From: Streptomyces spiramyceticus
Lineage (GTDB): Bacteria > Actinomycetota > Actinomycetes > Streptomycetales > Streptomycetaceae
Direction of reading: 5' to 3'
Assembly: GCF_028807635.1 (NCBI RefSeq)
Contig: NZ_JARBAX010000001.1
Span: 4,513,501-4,577,500 of the forward strand
Length of the DNA stretch: 64,000 nucleotides
In this document: in pieces, positions 62,363-64,000 of the stretch
How positions within the stretch are numbered: position 1 is the stretch's first letter
Layout of the letters: every line of letters begins with the position of its first letter
Translations under genes and position numbers: made by a program
The notes under the pieces: generated by a model
Told to the model about the DNA's origin: nothing
The model's input: the letters and a program-made list of their open reading frames with translations, nothing else
Databases searched by the model: none

Positions 62363-62857
62363 ATGAGTGCTGACGTGCACGGAAGCGGGGGAGCGGGCGA
62401 CGCCGGTTCCGCGGAGGGAAGTGGTGTGGACCACGAATTCCTGGCCCTGGAGCGGGAGTTGGCGGTCTTCCTGCGTCGAGCCCGCGCGTCGTCGGGCGAC
62501 ATGGCCCGCGAGGTTCACCCGGAGCTGGAGCCCGCGGCGTACGGGCTGCTCGTACGGCTCGACGAGGTGGAACGGCAGAGAGCGACCGATCTGGCGGCCT
62601 GGTTCGGGGTCGGCAAGGCGACGATGAGCCGGCAGCTGCGCGCGCTGGAGGAGCTCGGCCTGGTCACGCGCGAGCCGGACCCGGCCGACGGGCGGGCCTC
62701 GCTGGTGGCGCTCACGGCGGAGGGGCGGGCGCGGTTCCGGCGGGTGCGGGATGCGCGGCGGGCGAGGTATGTGCGGAAGCTGGCGGACTGGGACCGGGCG
62801 GAGGTCGCGGAGCTGGCGCGGCTGCTGCACCAGTTGAACGAGCGGGCGGAGGGCTGA
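62363..62857 (+). CDS. MarR-family transcriptional regulator
   Basis: This 164-residue regulator has the MarR winged helix: AAYGLLVRLDEVERQRATDL, FGVGKATMSRQLRALEELGL and the wing REPDPADGRASLVALTAEG. The helical ends form the dimer. An acidic, Gly-rich N-terminal tail of about 25 residues precedes the fold. GAGGAAAG precedes the ATG. It is divergent from the truncated lysozyme, so its original target may have been lost or may be its own promoter. Confidence 0.9.
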   Translation: MSADVHGSGGAGDAGSAEGSGVDHEFLALERELAVFLRRARASSGDMAREVHPELEPAAYGLLVRLDEVERQRATDLAAWFGVGKATMSRQLRALEELGLVTREPDPADGRASLVALTAEGRARFRRVRDARRARYVRKLADWDRAEVAELARLLHQLNERAEG

Positions 62858-62879
62858 CGCGGGAGCGGCGGGGCCCCAG

Positions 62880-63240
62880 CTGTGAGGTCGGTCCCCGTTA
62901 CGAGGCCGGGCTCAGCTGTGAGCTCGGGCCTGTTGTGAGGTCGGCCCAGCTGTGAGGCCGGGCCCCATTGCGAGGCCGGGCCCAGCTGTGAGGTCGGGCC
63001 CCCGTTACGAGGCCGGGTTCAGGGTGAGGTTGGTCCCCGTTACGAGGCCGGGCTCCGCTGTGAGCTCGGGCCTGTTGTGCGGTCGGCCCAGCTGTGAGGC
63101 CGGGCCCCACTACGAGGCCGGGCTCAGTTGTGAGGTCGGGCCCCCGTTACGAGGCCGGGCTCAGCTGTGAGCTCGGGCCTGTTGTGCGGTCGGGCTCAGC
63201 TGGGGGCCGGGCCCGTATATGAGACCAGGCCCAGCCATGA
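62880..63240. repeat. Two-level minisatellite
   Basis: About 20 degenerate units of 17-21 bp built on GAGGCCGGGCTCAGCTGT and TGAGGTCGGGCC lie end to end. A higher-order unit starting GTCCCCGTTACGAGGCC recurs after 142 bp (62891 and 63033). Both strands are open in several frames but the products are low complexity, so no gene is called. Confidence 0.88.
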
Positions 63241-63249
63241 GGCCGCGCC

Positions 63250-64000
63250 TCACAGCTCCGCGTAGATCACCGCCGCGTCGTCGTGGCGCTTCCAGCGGCG
63301 TACCAGGGGAGCCGTCGCCCCGTCCGTCTCCAGCGCCCGCACCCGGTCGATCAGCGCCTGCGCGTTCTCCTTGCGCAGTACGCCCACGCAGTCCTCCCAG
63401 TCGCCCCGGCCGAACATGTCGACCCACCGCGACGCGCCGTCGCTCAGCGCCGCCAGCGCCCGTACCTCCACCCGCGGGGTCACCCCCGACACCGCCCGCA
63501 CCGCCACCGAAGGATCGGCGGCTGCCGTGAAGAAGCCGCCCTCCTTGTTGCGCAGGGCGTCGGTCGCGGCCAGGGAGGAGAGGATCTCGCGGGGGAGCAG
63601 GTCGAGGCGGTTGTCCAGGATCGGGCGAACCGTGCCGTTCGGGGACTCCAGGAGCAGCGTCGAGTCCGAGAGCACCAGGTGTTCGACCGTCTCCGCGCCC
63701 CACCGCGCCACGACCACCGTCGCCTGAGGCGTACGCACGTGAGAAAGGTCACACGTCGTACGGTGGGCGTCGGCGGTGCGGCGAATGGACTCCGCGAGGA
63801 CCTCTTCCAGAGTCAAATCCCGCCTCGAAGTGGACAATTCGATCAACGCGCCGCCGAGTCGCGCGGTGAACCACGGAACCGAATGCAGGCACCCGTCGTC
63901 GCCCGCGGGCGGCGTCACGCCGTCCAGCAGGACCAGCGCCCCGCCCTGGCCGACGGCGGGCAGGGCGACAGACACCCAGTCCTCGTTGGGGCGTTCGGGA
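63250..64000 (-). CDS. PP2C-type protein phosphatase, start outside the window
   Basis: About 250 residues are visible and the frame is open to the right edge, where PNEDWVSVALP gives the first metal-binding acidic residues of a PP2C/SpoIIE-like phosphatase. LVLLDGVTPPAGDDGC, VARWGAETVEHLVLSDS, VRALAALSDGASRWV and RRWKRHDDAAVIYAEL match the remaining core, ending with the DDAA(V) metal site. It should remove phosphate from Ser/Thr. The start codon lies beyond 64000. Confidence 0.8.
   Translation of the reverse strand, partial: PERPNEDWVSVALPAVGQGGALVLLDGVTPPAGDDGCLHSVPWFTARLGGALIELSTSRRDLTLEEVLAESIRRTADAHRTTCDLSHVRTPQATVVVARWGAETVEHLVLSDSTLLLESPNGTVRPILDNRLDLLPREILSSLAATDALRNKEGGFFTAAADPSVAVRAVSGVTPRVEVRALAALSDGASRWVDMFGRGDWEDCVGVLRKENAQALIDRVRALETDGATAPLVRRWKRHDDAAVIYAEL

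Noticed and set aside
62880..63240. CRISPR-like spacing of short repeats
   Set aside because: Units vary and there are no unique spacers of constant length and no cas genes; it is a minisatellite.

Overview
The window is high-GC actinomycete chromosome. GC-rich third codon positions, frequent GTG and TTG starts, rare TTA codons, and genes such as nickel superoxide dismutase, snapalysin and an EshA-type shell protein all point to Streptomyces. From memory, the backbone order (sigH, eshB with a prenyl synthase, sodN-sodX, amino-acid ABC transporter, malic enzyme, 2-oxoglutarate decarboxylase, lon) resembles the SCO5243-SCO5285 part of S. coelicolor. No rRNA, tRNA or CRISPR array was seen.

Layout. 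0-14.4 kb: a SigB-type sigma factor with its anti-sigma kinase, a UBP zinc finger, a cation/proton antiporter, a PLP enzyme, an amidase, a family-2B encapsulin next to a polyprenyl synthase, a snapalysin/LysR pair and several single enzymes. 14.75-23.19 kb: an 8.4-kb island bounded by perfect 24-bp direct repeats of the 3' end of sodN. It carries regulators, ASCH, Nudix, phosphotransferase, methyltransferase and HAD genes, and ends in a broken kinase fused to an integrase fragment. 23.2-37.7 kb: sodN/sodX, a CGNR regulator, a polar amino-acid ABC transporter, malic enzyme, a GH5 hydrolase, an HTH/Clp-N pair under twin operators, a MITE-like inverted repeat and a DUF4097/PadR operon.

37.8-49.0 kb is the most striking block. 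Seven closely packed genes encode a trypsin-co-occurring domain protein, a trypsin-VMAP protein, a MoxR-type AAA ATPase, a vWA/TPR protein, a 53-residue peptide ending AYYEDAP, a radical SAM/SPASM maturase and a TIR-like/NB-ARC/TPR STAND protein. This looks like a vWA-MoxR-VMAP conflict system that contains its own cyclophane-type RiPP. The peptide gene and the vWA gene each carry a TTA codon, so the system probably depends on bldA.

49-64 kb returns to housekeeping genes: Kgd, a two-component system, a spermidine-synthase-like protein, lon with HspR- and ClgR-type sites, a small WXG100-like cluster, a decapitated GH25 lysozyme, MarR, a 142-bp-period minisatellite and a PP2C phosphatase cut by the window end.

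The island insertion has a consequence outside the island. In S. coelicolor the sodN 3' UTR gives rise to the small RNA s-SodF. Here that 3' UTR and its terminator lie 8.4 kb from sodN, downstream of the island's leftward genes. Several other truncations (amidohydrolase, MMPL transporter, GH25, kinase, integrase) show that this part of the chromosome has been remodelled repeatedly.
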